Source: Longimicrobiales bacterium (GTDB lineage Bacteria; Gemmatimonadota; Gemmatimonadetes; Longimicrobiales; Gaopeijiaceae). Taken from it: a stretch of 64,000 nt of DNA. The notes under the pieces were generated by a model. That model searched no databases. It saw only the letters and a program-made list of their open reading frames with translations, and was not told where the DNA came from. This document shows, in pieces, positions 35,495 to 44,582 of the stretch. The position numbers were made by a program, and so were the translations under genes. The stretch's first letter is position 1, and the number at the start of each line of letters is the position of its first letter. The stretch lies in the NCBI GenBank assembly GCA_029245345.1, contig JAQWPM010000014.1, forward strand, positions 55,460 to 119,459, in the 5' to 3' direction.

Positions 35495-36529
35495 CTAGTT
35501 GCCGTCGATCTTCACGCTGAACCGCTCGAGCACCAACTCGATCGGGTTCGCGAGTGTGGTGACCGTCGTGCCCGCGAAGAGCAGTCCAACAGGCCTGCGG
35601 TCGGCGAGGAGAACACCGTCGGTCACGATGAGCGACCCGGAGTCTCCGCCCGCGCTGAAGCGATTCCCGGAGATAACGATCTGTCCTTCGAAGCGCGCTG
35701 TCCCACCTGGGTAGGCCACGTCCATGATCGCGTTCACCCCAGAGATTCGACCCTCTGTGTGCCCAGTCGTCCGCCCGTACTTCTGGACGCTCATGCCCAA
35801 CCGGGCCTCCACGGTCCAAGGCTTCGGCGTCCCGTAGCTGCCATCGGGTGTGGAGTTCCCCAGATCGGCTTCGCTCGACAGCGCGATCGCGGCGTCGAGT
35901 TTGTTCAACTCACAGGCGCGACCCGCGCAGAACGAGATCGGCTCGAAGTCGTAGAGCGTTCCGATGGCGTCCTGCCCAGCTCGCCCCCCATCGACTTTGC
36001 CCGGCTGCAGTAACTCGTCGCCCTTACTCCCGCGGTTGTTGTTCGCAGCTACATGGTTGTTGCTCAGCGCGAACACCTGAGAACCGTTCGTAACTCGCGC
36101 TCCGATGGTGCCTGCCGTGACGTCCGGATGGCCAGTGCTCACACCAATGGGAACAGGCCGCGGATGATTGACCTTCGGGTCGAAGGCTTCCGAGTCGGCA
36201 TCCGCCGGAGCACCGAGAGCCACGAAGCGACCCGTGACTTCCGGGATGACCTCGATGCCCAGCACATTCTGCGGGAACGTCGCCGCCCCCAGGGACTCGA
36301 GGTACACCTTGAGCACCGCGTTTCCCCGCCCATCCACACCAATCGCCGTCCCTACGACACCGTCACGAGCCAACCATTCACTGGTCACCTGAGACTGGAG
36401 GCTCATCGCGGCATCAAACGAAGCATTCGAGTACTCGAACGGGCCTTGGGAACCCGCGAAGATCAGCAGATCGGCGATTAAAGCGAGGACCAGGCCGACG
36501 CGCGAACGGAGCAATCGAATGAGTCTCAT
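35495..36529 (-). CDS. Exported trypsin-like serine protease (Nal1-like)
   Basis: The 344-residue protein has an N-terminal membrane/signal segment (SRVGLVLALIADLLIFAGSQ), a small N-terminal domain (about 43-105) and a trypsin-like domain. The triad is visible: His in VFALSNNHVAANN, Asp in LNKLDAAIALSSE, Ser in SAGGDSGSLIVTDG. This arrangement resembles bacterial relatives of plant NAL1 proteases. The small domain may help folding or position the active site. The neighbouring 66-residue gene encodes a free version of it. The substrate is unknown; the product should act in the periplasm or outside the cell. Confidence 0.83.
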   Translation of the reverse strand: MRLIRLLRSRVGLVLALIADLLIFAGSQGPFEYSNASFDAAMSLQSQVTSEWLARDGVVGTAIGVDGRGNAVLKVYLESLGAATFPQNVLGIEVIPEVTGRFVALGAPADADSEAFDPKVNHPRPVPIGVSTGHPDVTAGTIGARVTNGSQVFALSNNHVAANNNRGSKGDELLQPGKVDGGRAGQDAIGTLYDFEPISFCAGRACELNKLDAAIALSSEADLGNSTPDGSYGTPKPWTVEARLGMSVQKYGRTTGHTEGRISGVNAIMDVAYPGGTARFEGQIVISGNRFSAGGDSGSLIVTDGVLLADRRPVGLLFAGTTVTTLANPIELVLERFSVKIDGN

Positions 36530-36613
36530 AATAGGATATACGGAGACACGGGGGTCTTAGGTTCCGAATAGGTGTATACCCAGCATACACGGCGCACAGT
36601 AGGGAGGCACAGG

Positions 36614-37042
36614 ATGACGAAGATTCGACAGGCGGCACTGCTTCTATTTGTTGCTTTCTTGGGTGCCTGTGGAGGGCCGCCTGCACCGGGGGATTCCGGG
36701 TATCCTTACAATGTTGAGGGGGCCTACTCCGGCACGCTCGGCGTGGACGGCCAGGGCTTCGCGGTCGAGGCGTCCATCATCACGGAGGGCGGAGGCCTCG
36801 TGTCCGGCGTGTTCCGGGTCACCCAGCCCGTCGAGATCGTCGGAGTGATCGAAGGCACGCTGCTCGGTGATCAGCTCGACATCATGATCGACTACCGGAA
36901 CAATCCTATGACCGGGTGCGACGGCACGGTCGGCGGGGTCGCCACTGTGTCGGAGGGCGGAGGTGTCCTGACCGGGTCCATGATGATCACGGACTGCACG
37001 GACCAACTCAGCGGAGATATGCGACTCACCCGAGGGTCCTAA
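36614..37042 (+). CDS. Hypothetical lipoprotein (142 aa)
   Basis: ATG 36614 follows GGGAGGCACAGG. The signal (LLLFVAFLGAC) marks a lipoprotein. The mature domain is beta-rich and has a repeated SG...G pattern: VEGAYSGTLGVDGQGFAVEA, GGGLVSGVFRV, VIEGTLLGDQLDIMIDY, GGGVLTGSMMI. It resembles the small lipoprotein at 7699 in style, and DUF-type lipoproteins that fold as lipocalin-like barrels, but no family is certain. It is divergent from the protease gene and convergent with the Gfo/Idh gene, 16 bases away. Confidence 0.72.
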   Translation: MTKIRQAALLLFVAFLGACGGPPAPGDSGYPYNVEGAYSGTLGVDGQGFAVEASIITEGGGLVSGVFRVTQPVEIVGVIEGTLLGDQLDIMIDYRNNPMTGCDGTVGGVATVSEGGGVLTGSMMITDCTDQLSGDMRLTRGS

Positions 37043-37058
37043 CGAGCAACGATCTCCG

Positions 37059-38054
37059 CTAAAGCGAGACCGGTCGCCCGCCGTTTCGTGCAGAAGCGTA
37101 CAACGCTTCGATGACGCGCAAGTTCGATGCTGCCTCTGCCCCTGTGTAACGAAGGGGCCCGTCGTTCAACGCAGCATCCGCAAAGTGCTCGACCATTAGC
37201 TGGTACTCGTCGGCACCCGTCACCGGGTGCTGGATGGCGCCGTCCCGACCTCTCAACTCCTCGATCACCACGTCCCCTTTCCCGGGCAGGAACGAGGACT
37301 CGACCCGCAGCACACCGTCCGTACCCGCGGCCTCGAAGAACTCGCACCGTTCGGTTGTCAGTGAGCAGTCGAAGTGTGCAGTCAGGTCATCGTCAAAGCG
37401 GAGCGTGCCGGTGAGCTGATCGTCGACATCACCCGCGGTCCATCGCGCGAAGGCCTGAACCTCCACCGGCTCCTTCCCGGCAATCGTTCGGGCCGAATTC
37501 ACGCAGTAGCAGCCCACGTCCATGAGGGCTCCGCCACCTAGTGCCGCATCCATCCGGATATTCGCCGGGTTGGTCAGCTTGAACGAGAACGCGCTCCGAA
37601 TCACGCGTAGATCTCCGACCACGCCGTCGCGGACCATCTCCACCGCTCGATCCATCCGAGGATGGAAACGGTACATGAACGCCTCCATGAGCTTCACACC
37701 GTTTGCGTCGGCCGCTGCCTGCATCTCTAGACACTCCGCCGCATCGAGCGCGAGTGGCTTTTCGCACAGGACGTGCTTCCCGGCCTGCGCGGCCCGGATC
37801 GTCCATGGATTGTGCAGGCTATTGGGGAGCGGGATGTAGACGGCGTCCACGTCTTCGGCTTCGATGAGCGCCTCGTAGGTACCGTAAGACTTGGGGATAC
37901 CCCACTGCTCCGCGAAGGCGCTGGCGCGCTCGGCGTCACGAGAAGCAACGGCGACGAGTTCCCCATTCGCCGAGGCCTGAATGGCCGGATTCACTGCGGC
38001 ACGACCAATGTTCGCAGTGCTCAGGACTCCCCAGCGGAGCTTTCTGTCGGTCAT
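37059..38054 (-). CDS. Gfo/Idh/MocA-family oxidoreductase
   Basis: The 331-residue protein has the family layout: Rossmann domain (LRWGVLSTANIGRAAVNPAI, then VDAVYIPLPNSLHNPWTIRA) and the lysine motif HVLCEKPLALDAAECLEM, followed by a GFO_IDH_MocA_C-like alpha/beta domain (KLTNPANIRMDAALGGGALM, DVGCYCVNSARTIAG). Such enzymes oxidise or reduce sugars or cyclitols with NAD(P)H. It follows the second Gfo/Idh gene by 12 bases on the same strand, so the pair is likely one operon. No signal peptide. The substrate cannot be told from the sequence. Confidence 0.92.
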   Translation of the reverse strand: MTDRKLRWGVLSTANIGRAAVNPAIQASANGELVAVASRDAERASAFAEQWGIPKSYGTYEALIEAEDVDAVYIPLPNSLHNPWTIRAAQAGKHVLCEKPLALDAAECLEMQAAADANGVKLMEAFMYRFHPRMDRAVEMVRDGVVGDLRVIRSAFSFKLTNPANIRMDAALGGGALMDVGCYCVNSARTIAGKEPVEVQAFARWTAGDVDDQLTGTLRFDDDLTAHFDCSLTTERCEFFEAAGTDGVLRVESSFLPGKGDVVIEELRGRDGAIQHPVTGADEYQLMVEHFADAALNDGPLRYTGAEAASNLRVIEALYASARNGGRPVSL

Positions 38055-38066
38055 TTGGAGGCTGCC

Positions 38067-39254
38067 TCAGTAAGGGCTCTGCTGAGCGTCGTCATGAAAA
38101 TCCTGGGCCAAGGGCAGTCCAACCCAACGGTGCTCCCGGTGCGACTGGGCCACAGCATTGATGATCTCCTGCACACGTGCGCTTTGCGCAAAGTTGCCCT
38201 GATTGGTGTCTCCACCCTCCAGGATCTCCTGACAGAAGTTATGCACTAGGTTCCCGTAGAACGCCGTGCCCCAGGGGTCATCGTCCTGGAAGCCGGGCGG
38301 AAAGTACTGCTCGGGAATCTCCTGCTGGACGAACTCGACGGCATCGGGTTTCGCGGTATGGATCGTCTGAATCACTCCGAACTCCTCGACGAGCCGAACT
38401 TGAATCGCTCCCTCTGAGCCGAAGATCCGCGCTTCGATGCCCGGATAATTCCCCACCGTCACGTAGCTGGACTGCATGGAGAAGAGTGCACCGTTTTCGG
38501 CCTCGGCCATGAACATGTCCGCATCGTCGATGTTGATGCGTTCGCGCTCGGTGTCGAGGTTCGTGCGCCTCCGGAACGGCACCATGTTGGCCAAGATGCC
38601 AACGACCTCCTTGAGTTCACTCCCGACGCACTCTAGACCAATGTCGATCGTGGGTGCCCCGTACCCTTCCAGCGACGACACGGTGATGCCTTCGCGTGTC
38701 AGCTCCGTTCCCCATTCCGGCTCACCCTCTGGCCGCACCCTATGGATGCGCTTGTCCATGGGGTTGTCGGGATCGAGCCACTGCGAGTTCTGCTCGTAGC
38801 CATTAAAGACGTAAGGCTCGCCAATGAAGCCCTGCCGAATCAGGTCGAACATGTACATGACGGCGGGAGCGTATCGGAAGGTCAGGCCGACCTTCGTCTT
38901 CAGGCCCTTCGCGTCAGCCAACGCTTGGGCTTTCCACACGTCGCGATAGTCGTGGCAGACCGGCTTCTCGACCAAGCAGTGTTTCCCGGCCTCGAGCGCC
39001 TCGAAGACGAGGTCCTGGTGGTCGCCGCGGGTGACGACGTCGATGACGTCGATGTCGTCACGTTCGAGCAGTTCCCGATAGTTCGTGGTGACACTCGGGA
39101 TGTCGAACTCGGACGCGCGCGCCTCCGCGAGGTCGATGTGGAGGTCGCTGATCGCAACGAGTTCGCACAGAGGCGAGCGATGGAATCCGGGGAGATGGGC
39201 GGTCTTGCACCAGCGACCTGCGCCAATGACTCCGACCCTTAGTGGTTGGTTCAT
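38067..39254 (-). CDS. Gfo/Idh/MocA-family oxidoreductase (second member)
   Basis: The 395-residue protein starts at ATG 39254; the ORF could extend by three codons to a TTG. It has the Rossmann motif RVGVIGAGRWCKTAHLPGFH, VDVIDVVTRGDHQDLVFEAL and the EKP lysine motif HCLVEKPVCHDYRDVW. The C-terminal domain (GFIGEPYVFNGYEQNSQWLD, GIEARIFGSEGAIQVRLVEE) is longer than in the neighbour. It is the upstream gene of the pair, with a 12-base gap. Two different oxidoreductases of one family in an operon are typical of sugar or cyclitol epimerisation, but there is no further clue. Confidence 0.9.
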   Translation of the reverse strand: MNQPLRVGVIGAGRWCKTAHLPGFHRSPLCELVAISDLHIDLAEARASEFDIPSVTTNYRELLERDDIDVIDVVTRGDHQDLVFEALEAGKHCLVEKPVCHDYRDVWKAQALADAKGLKTKVGLTFRYAPAVMYMFDLIRQGFIGEPYVFNGYEQNSQWLDPDNPMDKRIHRVRPEGEPEWGTELTREGITVSSLEGYGAPTIDIGLECVGSELKEVVGILANMVPFRRRTNLDTERERINIDDADMFMAEAENGALFSMQSSYVTVGNYPGIEARIFGSEGAIQVRLVEEFGVIQTIHTAKPDAVEFVQQEIPEQYFPPGFQDDDPWGTAFYGNLVHNFCQEILEGGDTNQGNFAQSARVQEIINAVAQSHREHRWVGLPLAQDFHDDAQQSPY

Positions 39255-39312
39255 GGGGCGCAAAGTGTCGTCTCAACGCGATCCTAGCGAGATCCGACGC
39301 GCTCGGCTCGTC

Positions 39313-39664
39313 CTAAATGAGCACGAGTGGAAGCCCAAGGAGGAACAGCGCGCTGGTGATGATCACGCTGACGAAGCCCATAGACCGGAACGGCTGCTCT
39401 TCGACATCTGAGATCCGGATGAGGAAACCCACCCCGTGGTTCATACGCAGCATCATTCGTGACGCGACCACAGCCATCACGCGTAACCAGAGCCACGCAG
39501 AGGTGAAGAAGGCCGAATAGAAGAAGAGTCCGACCGGCAGTCCCATAGTCCCCGCGTCGAACGTCACAACGGTGTTGCCCGGGTCACGGGACGCGACCGG
39601 GACATCGTACCCAAAAAACCGCTATGAGCGAGAGACCAAACGTGAAGGCCAGGTCGAGCAGCAT
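39313..39664 (-). pseudogene. Membrane protein, frameshifted at an A6/T6 run
   Basis: From ATG 39664 the minus strand reads MLLDLAFTFGLSLIAVF; after the T6 run (39618-39613) the next frame continues FGYDVPVASRDPGN, AGTMGLPVGLFFYSAFFTSA and SDVEEQPFRSMGFVSVIITS to the stop at 39313. Joined, this is a protein of about 115 residues with three or four hydrophobic segments. A one-base difference in the homopolymer would restore one frame, so sequencing error or a slippery site must be considered. I recognise no family. Confidence 0.5.
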
Positions 39665-40016
39665 GCCGGTCAGGTATGAGCCCCTCGTCTCCAATAGAGA
39701 GTTGAGGGATGGACCGGACGCTCGTCCCGAAGTCGGCTACGCCGAGCCATGCACCCATCTTGGTCCAGCTTTCCGCAGTCAGCGACTTCTCCGCCTTCCC
39801 GAAGCTGTGCGCCCACGTCATGGCTTGGCCCTTCGCCTTGTAGGCCGGCAACGCGGAGTGAATTCGCAGCAGTACGCTTTGCGCTACGTCCTCGGCGATG
39901 TCAGTGCTACCGGTCCAGATCACCGCCCAGCGACACACCCTGGGCCGCAATTCAGTGAATAACCTCCTGACATATCCATGGTCACCGCTTTGGGCGAGTC
40001 GAATGAGGTCGTCCAT
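39564..40016 (-). pseudogene. Truncated ECF sigma factor (region 2 only)
   Basis: From ATG 40016 the frame reads MDDLIRLAQSGDHGYVRRLF, then TDIAEDVAQSVLLRIHSALP and AMTWAHSFGKAEKSL, the sigma-2 domain of an ECF sigma factor. After this, about 70 residues follow that do not resemble sigma region 4, and the frame overlaps the membrane pseudogene in another frame. Without region 4 it cannot recognise the -35 element. A deletion joined the sigma gene to other sequence. Confidence 0.62.
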
Positions 40017-40104
40017 TGAGGTGCGTTGGGACACAGAGGCTCGCGGGATCGCACACCTCATTGCATGATGTCCACCTGACACGCATCCAGAGGAGTTACA
40101 TCAG

Positions 40105-42666
40105 ATGATTCAACGCATCCTTCGCTCGTTCTTGAGCCTCACAGTGCTCGCCGCGGTGGCCCTCGCCACGGTACCAGAGCAAGCAGAAGCTCAGCGCGGC
40201 GGTGGCGCCGGTGGAGCTGCGGCAGGCGAACTGCCATCGATCGCCGACAAGACAGAGGGCATGGACCGTATGGACGGCTTCCTCCCGCTGTACTGGGATG
40301 CCGACATGGGCCAGCTCTGGATGGAGATTCCGGAGATGGGCGTCGAGATGATCCACTTCATGGGATACGGGGCCGGACTCGGATCGAACGATCTCGGACT
40401 CGACCGCGGAGCGCTGCGTGGCTCGCGAATCGTGAAGTTCGAGCGCGTGGGTCGGAAGATCCTGATGGTGCAGCCGAACTACCGGTTCCGTGCCCAGAGC
40501 GACAACCCGGACGAGCGGCGCGCCGTCCGTGACGCCTTCGCCCGCTCCGTCATCTGGGACTTCGCCCCTGCGGCAGAGACGGGTGGCAGAGTGCTCGTGG
40601 ACGCGACGCCGTTCGTGCTCGCCGACCACATCAATGCCGGCGCGTCGATGCAGCCCGGTACGTATCGGCTGGATGCGAATCGCAGCACCGTCTTCATGGA
40701 GATGACGAACGTCTTCCCCACGAATACGGAGATGGAAGCCGAGCTGACCTTCGTGAACGCCGCCGGCGGCGGCGGTCGGGGCTTCGGGCGCGGTGGCGGC
40801 GGCTTCGAGGGCGTGAGCAGCGTGGCAGCTACGGGTGCCGCAGCGAGCATTCGCCTGCATCACTCGTTCGTTGGGCTTCCCGACGACAACTACGAGCCAC
40901 GCATGTACGACCCACGGTCGGGCTACGGCGCGAACTCGTTCCAGGACTACGCGGTCCCGCTCGGTGAGGACATGACGCAACGGGCCATCCGCCGTCATCG
41001 CCTCGAGAAGCAGAACCCCAATGCGGCCATGAGCGACCCGGTCGAGCCGATCATCTACTACTTGGATCCCGGCACGCCTGAGCCCGTACGCTCGGCGCTT
41101 CTGGACGGTGCTCGTTGGTGGGACCAGGCGTTCGAGGCTGCCGGGTACAACAACGCCTTCCAGGTCAGGATGCGGCCAGACAGCATCAGTTCGTTGGACG
41201 CGCGCTACAATGTGATCAACTGGGTGCACCGTTCAACGCGTGGTTGGTCCACGGGTGGCTCCGTGACTGACCCGCGCACCGGAGAGATCATCAAGGGTGT
41301 CGTGACCCTCGGCTCTCTGCGTGTTCGTCAGGACTACATGATGGCAGAGGGAATGCTGTCACCCTACACCGACGGTGATGAGAACCCACCGGAGCTTTCC
41401 GAGTGGGCGCTCGCGCGCATCCGGCAGCTGTCCGCGCACGAAGTCGGACACACCATCGGGTTGGGGCACAACTACTACAACTCGACCGCGGGCCGCATCT
41501 CCGTGCTGGACTATCCGCACCCGCTGGTGACGCTCGAGAACGGACGGCTCGACCACTCCGAGGTCTACGACACAGACATCGGCGAATGGGACATCGCCTC
41601 AATCAAGTACGGCTACTCGGACTTCCCGGACGGAACGGACGAAGAAGCCGAGCTCATGGAGATACTTCAGGACGCATGGGACGACGACGTCCGCTACATG
41701 ACGGGCGGGGATGTCGGCAACGGGCCGCAGGCCGATCAGTGGGCAAACGGCACCGATATGGCCGCCGAACTCAACCGCATGATGGATGTACGCGCGGCGG
41801 CGATGTCGAACTTCGGTGAAGCCGCGATCCGTGGTGGCCGCCCCATGGCCACGATCGAAGAAGCGCTGGTGCCGCTCTACATGTACCACCGGTACCAGGT
41901 CGCATCGACTGCGACTGCGGTAGGTGGTGTGGAATACGTCTACGCGACCCGGGGTGACGGGCTGACACCGTTCGAGACCGTCTCCGCCAGTGCCCAGCGG
42001 GAAGCCCTGAGTGCCCTCATGCGCACGCTACAGCCGTCGGAGTTGGCGCTGCCACGTGACGTGATCGGACTGATTCCGCCTCGTCCGCCGGGATACGGAC
42101 GGAGCCGCGAGACGTTCCCGCGCTACACGGGCGGGCGTTTCGACGCGGTAACACCAGCAGTCGTGGCTGCGAGTCACACCGTAAATAGCCTGCTCACGGC
42201 TGACCGCGCGGCGCGGCTGGTTCAGCAGTCGATGTTGGACGATGACCAGCTGAGTCTTGATGCCGTGCTCGGCGGCCTGATCCGCTCGACCTTCGGTGAG
42301 ATGTCGTCCGATGCCTACGAGGCACAGATCCAGCAGGCCGTTCAGGCCATCGTGATCGACCGGATGATGTGGCTCGCCGGAAACGCGAGCATGCATTCGG
42401 TACGGGCCACGACGAACGGGATGCTGGACCGGATGAAGACCCGTCTCGCAGAGGCGGGTCCGCACGGCATGACCCTCGCTCAGGAAATCGAGCGTTTCAT
42501 GGAGCGTCCACATGCACCGGCTGAAGCAGTCGGCGGCGTAAATGCACCTCCGGGTGCGCCCATCGGGCAGCCGGCAATGAACTGGATGATCGGGTCTCCG
42601 GCGCAGGACTGGTTGAGTCTGACGGAGCCGTGGTGCACCTGGGACAACGAGATCGTTTGGAACTAG
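40105..42666 (+). CDS. Exported zinc-dependent metalloprotease (metzincin, DUF5117/DUF5118-like)
   Basis: The 853-residue protein has a Sec signal (FLSLTVLAAVALATVPEQAE), a first beta-rich region (GFLPLYWDADMGQLWMEIPE, then NYRFRAQSDNPDERRAV), a Gly-rich linker near residue 220 and the metzincin motif HEVGHTIGLGHN with zinc ligands His445, His449, His455 and catalytic Glu446. RWWDQAFEAAGYNNAFQVRM precedes it, as in DUF5117 proteases. The C-terminal part is helical. These large proteases act outside the cytoplasm and are abundant in Bacteroidota and Gemmatimonadota. A strong terminator hairpin follows 26 bases after the stop. Confidence 0.93.
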   Translation: MIQRILRSFLSLTVLAAVALATVPEQAEAQRGGGAGGAAAGELPSIADKTEGMDRMDGFLPLYWDADMGQLWMEIPEMGVEMIHFMGYGAGLGSNDLGLDRGALRGSRIVKFERVGRKILMVQPNYRFRAQSDNPDERRAVRDAFARSVIWDFAPAAETGGRVLVDATPFVLADHINAGASMQPGTYRLDANRSTVFMEMTNVFPTNTEMEAELTFVNAAGGGGRGFGRGGGGFEGVSSVAATGAAASIRLHHSFVGLPDDNYEPRMYDPRSGYGANSFQDYAVPLGEDMTQRAIRRHRLEKQNPNAAMSDPVEPIIYYLDPGTPEPVRSALLDGARWWDQAFEAAGYNNAFQVRMRPDSISSLDARYNVINWVHRSTRGWSTGGSVTDPRTGEIIKGVVTLGSLRVRQDYMMAEGMLSPYTDGDENPPELSEWALARIRQLSAHEVGHTIGLGHNYYNSTAGRISVLDYPHPLVTLENGRLDHSEVYDTDIGEWDIASIKYGYSDFPDGTDEEAELMEILQDAWDDDVRYMTGGDVGNGPQADQWANGTDMAAELNRMMDVRAAAMSNFGEAAIRGGRPMATIEEALVPLYMYHRYQVASTATAVGGVEYVYATRGDGLTPFETVSASAQREALSALMRTLQPSELALPRDVIGLIPPRPPGYGRSRETFPRYTGGRFDAVTPAVVAASHTVNSLLTADRAARLVQQSMLDDDQLSLDAVLGGLIRSTFGEMSSDAYEAQIQQAVQAIVIDRMMWLAGNASMHSVRATTNGMLDRMKTRLAEAGPHGMTLAQEIERFMERPHAPAEAVGGVNAPPGAPIGQPAMNWMIGSPAQDWLSLTEPWCTWDNEIVWN

Positions 42667-42691
42667 ACGACTTCTCGGCCTTCTAGGCGGA

Positions 42692-42729
42692 AAACGACCC
42701 CCGGTGCCGTGAGGCGCCGGGGGTCGTTT
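42692..42729 (+). terminator. Rho-independent-like terminator with 17-bp stem
   Basis: AAACGACCCCCGGTGCC (42692-42708) pairs with GGCGCCGGGGGTCGTTT (42713-42729) over 17 bases with one G-T wobble and a GTGA tetraloop. It lies 26 bases after the metalloprotease stop. The A-run precedes the stem; no long T-run follows. Confidence 0.75.
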
Positions 42730-42759
42730 CGTCGGGTGGGCACGGCCCGCCCGAGAGAA

Positions 42760-43098
42760 ATGCTCGTTGACTCAACGAAGTGAGATGCCCCAATTGCCAC
42801 TCTGGCACCGGTCGTGATGAAACTCCTGCCCGGATGCCCAACCGAAGCTGAGCCCGCACAACTCAGGCACTTTCTGGGGTGCTCCGAGATCCTCGACGTC
42901 GAAGGGCTCGCAGGCTTCGAAGATGCAGTGCTCGTCGGGCGGATCTGCCGGAGCGGAGGCTGCACGGTGCGATCGGTGATCGACTGGCTCATCACAGTCA
43001 TGGCGCTGCGGCGGGAACACCCCGTGCTAGCTCGCGACCGAGATTTCGAGGGAATCGCTCAGCACGTGCACCCGCAACTGATCTCGCTCTGCTCCTAG
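42760..43098 (+). pseudogene. VapC-type PIN-domain toxin remnant
   Basis: ATG 42760 gives MLVDSTK and an in-frame TGA at 42781, the classic VapC start (LVDS with the first catalytic Asp) cut short. In the same frame the text resumes DAPIATLAPVVMKLLPGCP, LRHFLGCSEILDVEGLAGFE, then CTVRSVIDWLITVMALRREH and VLARDRDFEGIAQH, with the later acidic residues of the PIN fold. About 20-25 residues between the first motif and the second are missing. No antitoxin gene is nearby. A shorter product from ATG 42814 would lack the first Asp. Confidence 0.75.
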
Positions 43099-44582
43099 GC
43101 GTAGTCCTCCAGAATCAGCTTCGCCCGGTCGTCTTCGGATACCCGTTGTCTGTACCCACGGGCACTGAACCAGAAGGCGAGCCCGGTTACGCTGAGCGCC
43201 GCGAGCACGAACCACTCCAGAGGCCAAACGAGCTGACTCGGACTCCCCGGTACGAGCATCACGAGCAGAATGAACAGCGACCCGGCAGCCGCCACGTACG
43301 CAAGCGCGTTTCCGCCTGGTAGCCGGTACGGCCGTTCCAGATCCGGGAACGCCTTCCGGAGTCTAATCAGCGAGAGCGACACTCCGAGAAACGCCAGCGC
43401 GATGCAGAACGACCCAACATCGACGAAGGCGAGGATCGCACCTCGGCCCAGGCAAGCCGACAAGAAAGTCACCAGACCGCTGAACAGGACAGCCCTCGCG
43501 GGGGTCCCGTATCGGGCATGCGCCTCACCGAACGACTCGTGGATGATGCGGCCGCGGCCCAACGAAAACAGCACGCGGGAACCCGCCAAGAAGAATCCGT
43601 TCCAACTCGTAAGCAGCCCGATGAGACCAGCCACGAGCACGAGCCGCACGAGCGTCTGAGACTCGAAAGCCGCCGCAAACGCCGCGGCTGTTGGCAGATC
43701 ACTCTCCACGGTTTCCCGCCAAGGCCCGGCCATGCCGGCCCCGAGTATGATGGCAATGTAGAAAACCGTGGAACCGATGATGGCGAGGACCACATAGAGG
43801 CCTAGCCGCTTCAGCGGAGCATCTTCCCGACGCTCCTCTGCGGCCTGCGGAATCGTGTCGAAGCCGACGTACCAGAAGGGCACCGTCACGAAGACGGCAA
43901 GTATGCCTCCGAGCCCACCGGTCCCGAGCGTCACATCCCCAAAGTAAGGAGCCAAATTGCCGAGCTCCCCACTACTGATTCCCGACACCACAAACAGGCC
44001 AGCGCAGAGCAGGAAGAGCGCGGTCAGAACAATCTGTACGCGCGATGCGATTCCCACGCCGAAGTAGTTGATGGCCGTGATGAAGCCGGTGAAGACGAGC
44101 GCCAGCAACAGGTGCGAAGCGTAGACCGTCGAGCCGGCGATCTCGTAGAGCGGGAAGACGTCGACCTGGGGGAACAGAAACGAGAGGACCAACCCCACCG
44201 AAATGGCCTCGAAGGCCGAAACAGACAGGTAGCCGAAGGCCAAGAACCACCCGATAATAAAGGCCTTCGAGGTACCATACGCCTTGTACGCGTATGCGAC
44301 CTCTCCACCGGTGACCGGGAGCATGGGTGTGACCTCGGCGTAACACAGCCCGATGATCAACATGAGCGTGCCGCCGGCAATAAACGCGACAATCGCTCCG
44401 ACCGGGCCTGCCTGCTCGAACCACCCGCCCAGCGCGGTGATCCACCCGACTCCGATCATCGAGCCGAACGCGAGTGCGAAGAAGCCGAAGCCGCTGATCG
44501 CTCGCTTCAGCTCTGGTCGATCCGTACCTCCTCCTGCGGAGGCAGACGCGCCGATGTTACCGCTCAAAGACGACCCGCCCAC
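43095..44582 (-). CDS. APC-superfamily amino acid permease (second)
   Basis: The 495-residue transporter begins at GTG 44582; no in-frame ATG precedes the first helix. It has about 12 helices, with the family motifs GFGFFALAFGSMIGVGWITA, TPMLPVTGGEVAYAYKAYGT and YVGFDTIPQAAEERR, and AEERRE with the acidic cluster between helices 6 and 7. It imports amino acids or amines. Its start overlaps the end of the amidohydrolase by 26 bases, so hydrolase and importer are co-expressed; with the M20 gene upstream this is a complete cleave-and-import operon. It ends a few bases past the dead VapC gene, tail to tail. Confidence 0.93.
   Translation of the reverse strand: MGGSSLSGNIGASASAGGGTDRPELKRAISGFGFFALAFGSMIGVGWITALGGWFEQAGPVGAIVAFIAGGTLMLIIGLCYAEVTPMLPVTGGEVAYAYKAYGTSKAFIIGWFLAFGYLSVSAFEAISVGLVLSFLFPQVDVFPLYEIAGSTVYASHLLLALVFTGFITAINYFGVGIASRVQIVLTALFLLCAGLFVVSGISSGELGNLAPYFGDVTLGTGGLGGILAVFVTVPFWYVGFDTIPQAAEERREDAPLKRLGLYVVLAIIGSTVFYIAIILGAGMAGPWRETVESDLPTAAAFAAAFESQTLVRLVLVAGLIGLLTSWNGFFLAGSRVLFSLGRGRIIHESFGEAHARYGTPARAVLFSGLVTFLSACLGRGAILAFVDVGSFCIALAFLGVSLSLIRLRKAFPDLERPYRLPGGNALAYVAAAGSLFILLVMLVPGSPSQLVWPLEWFVLAALSVTGLAFWFSARGYRQRVSEDDRAKLILEDYA

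Noticed and set aside
43095..43098. VapC remnant and permease ends as one fused gene
   Set aside because: They are on opposite strands and only meet at their stop codons.
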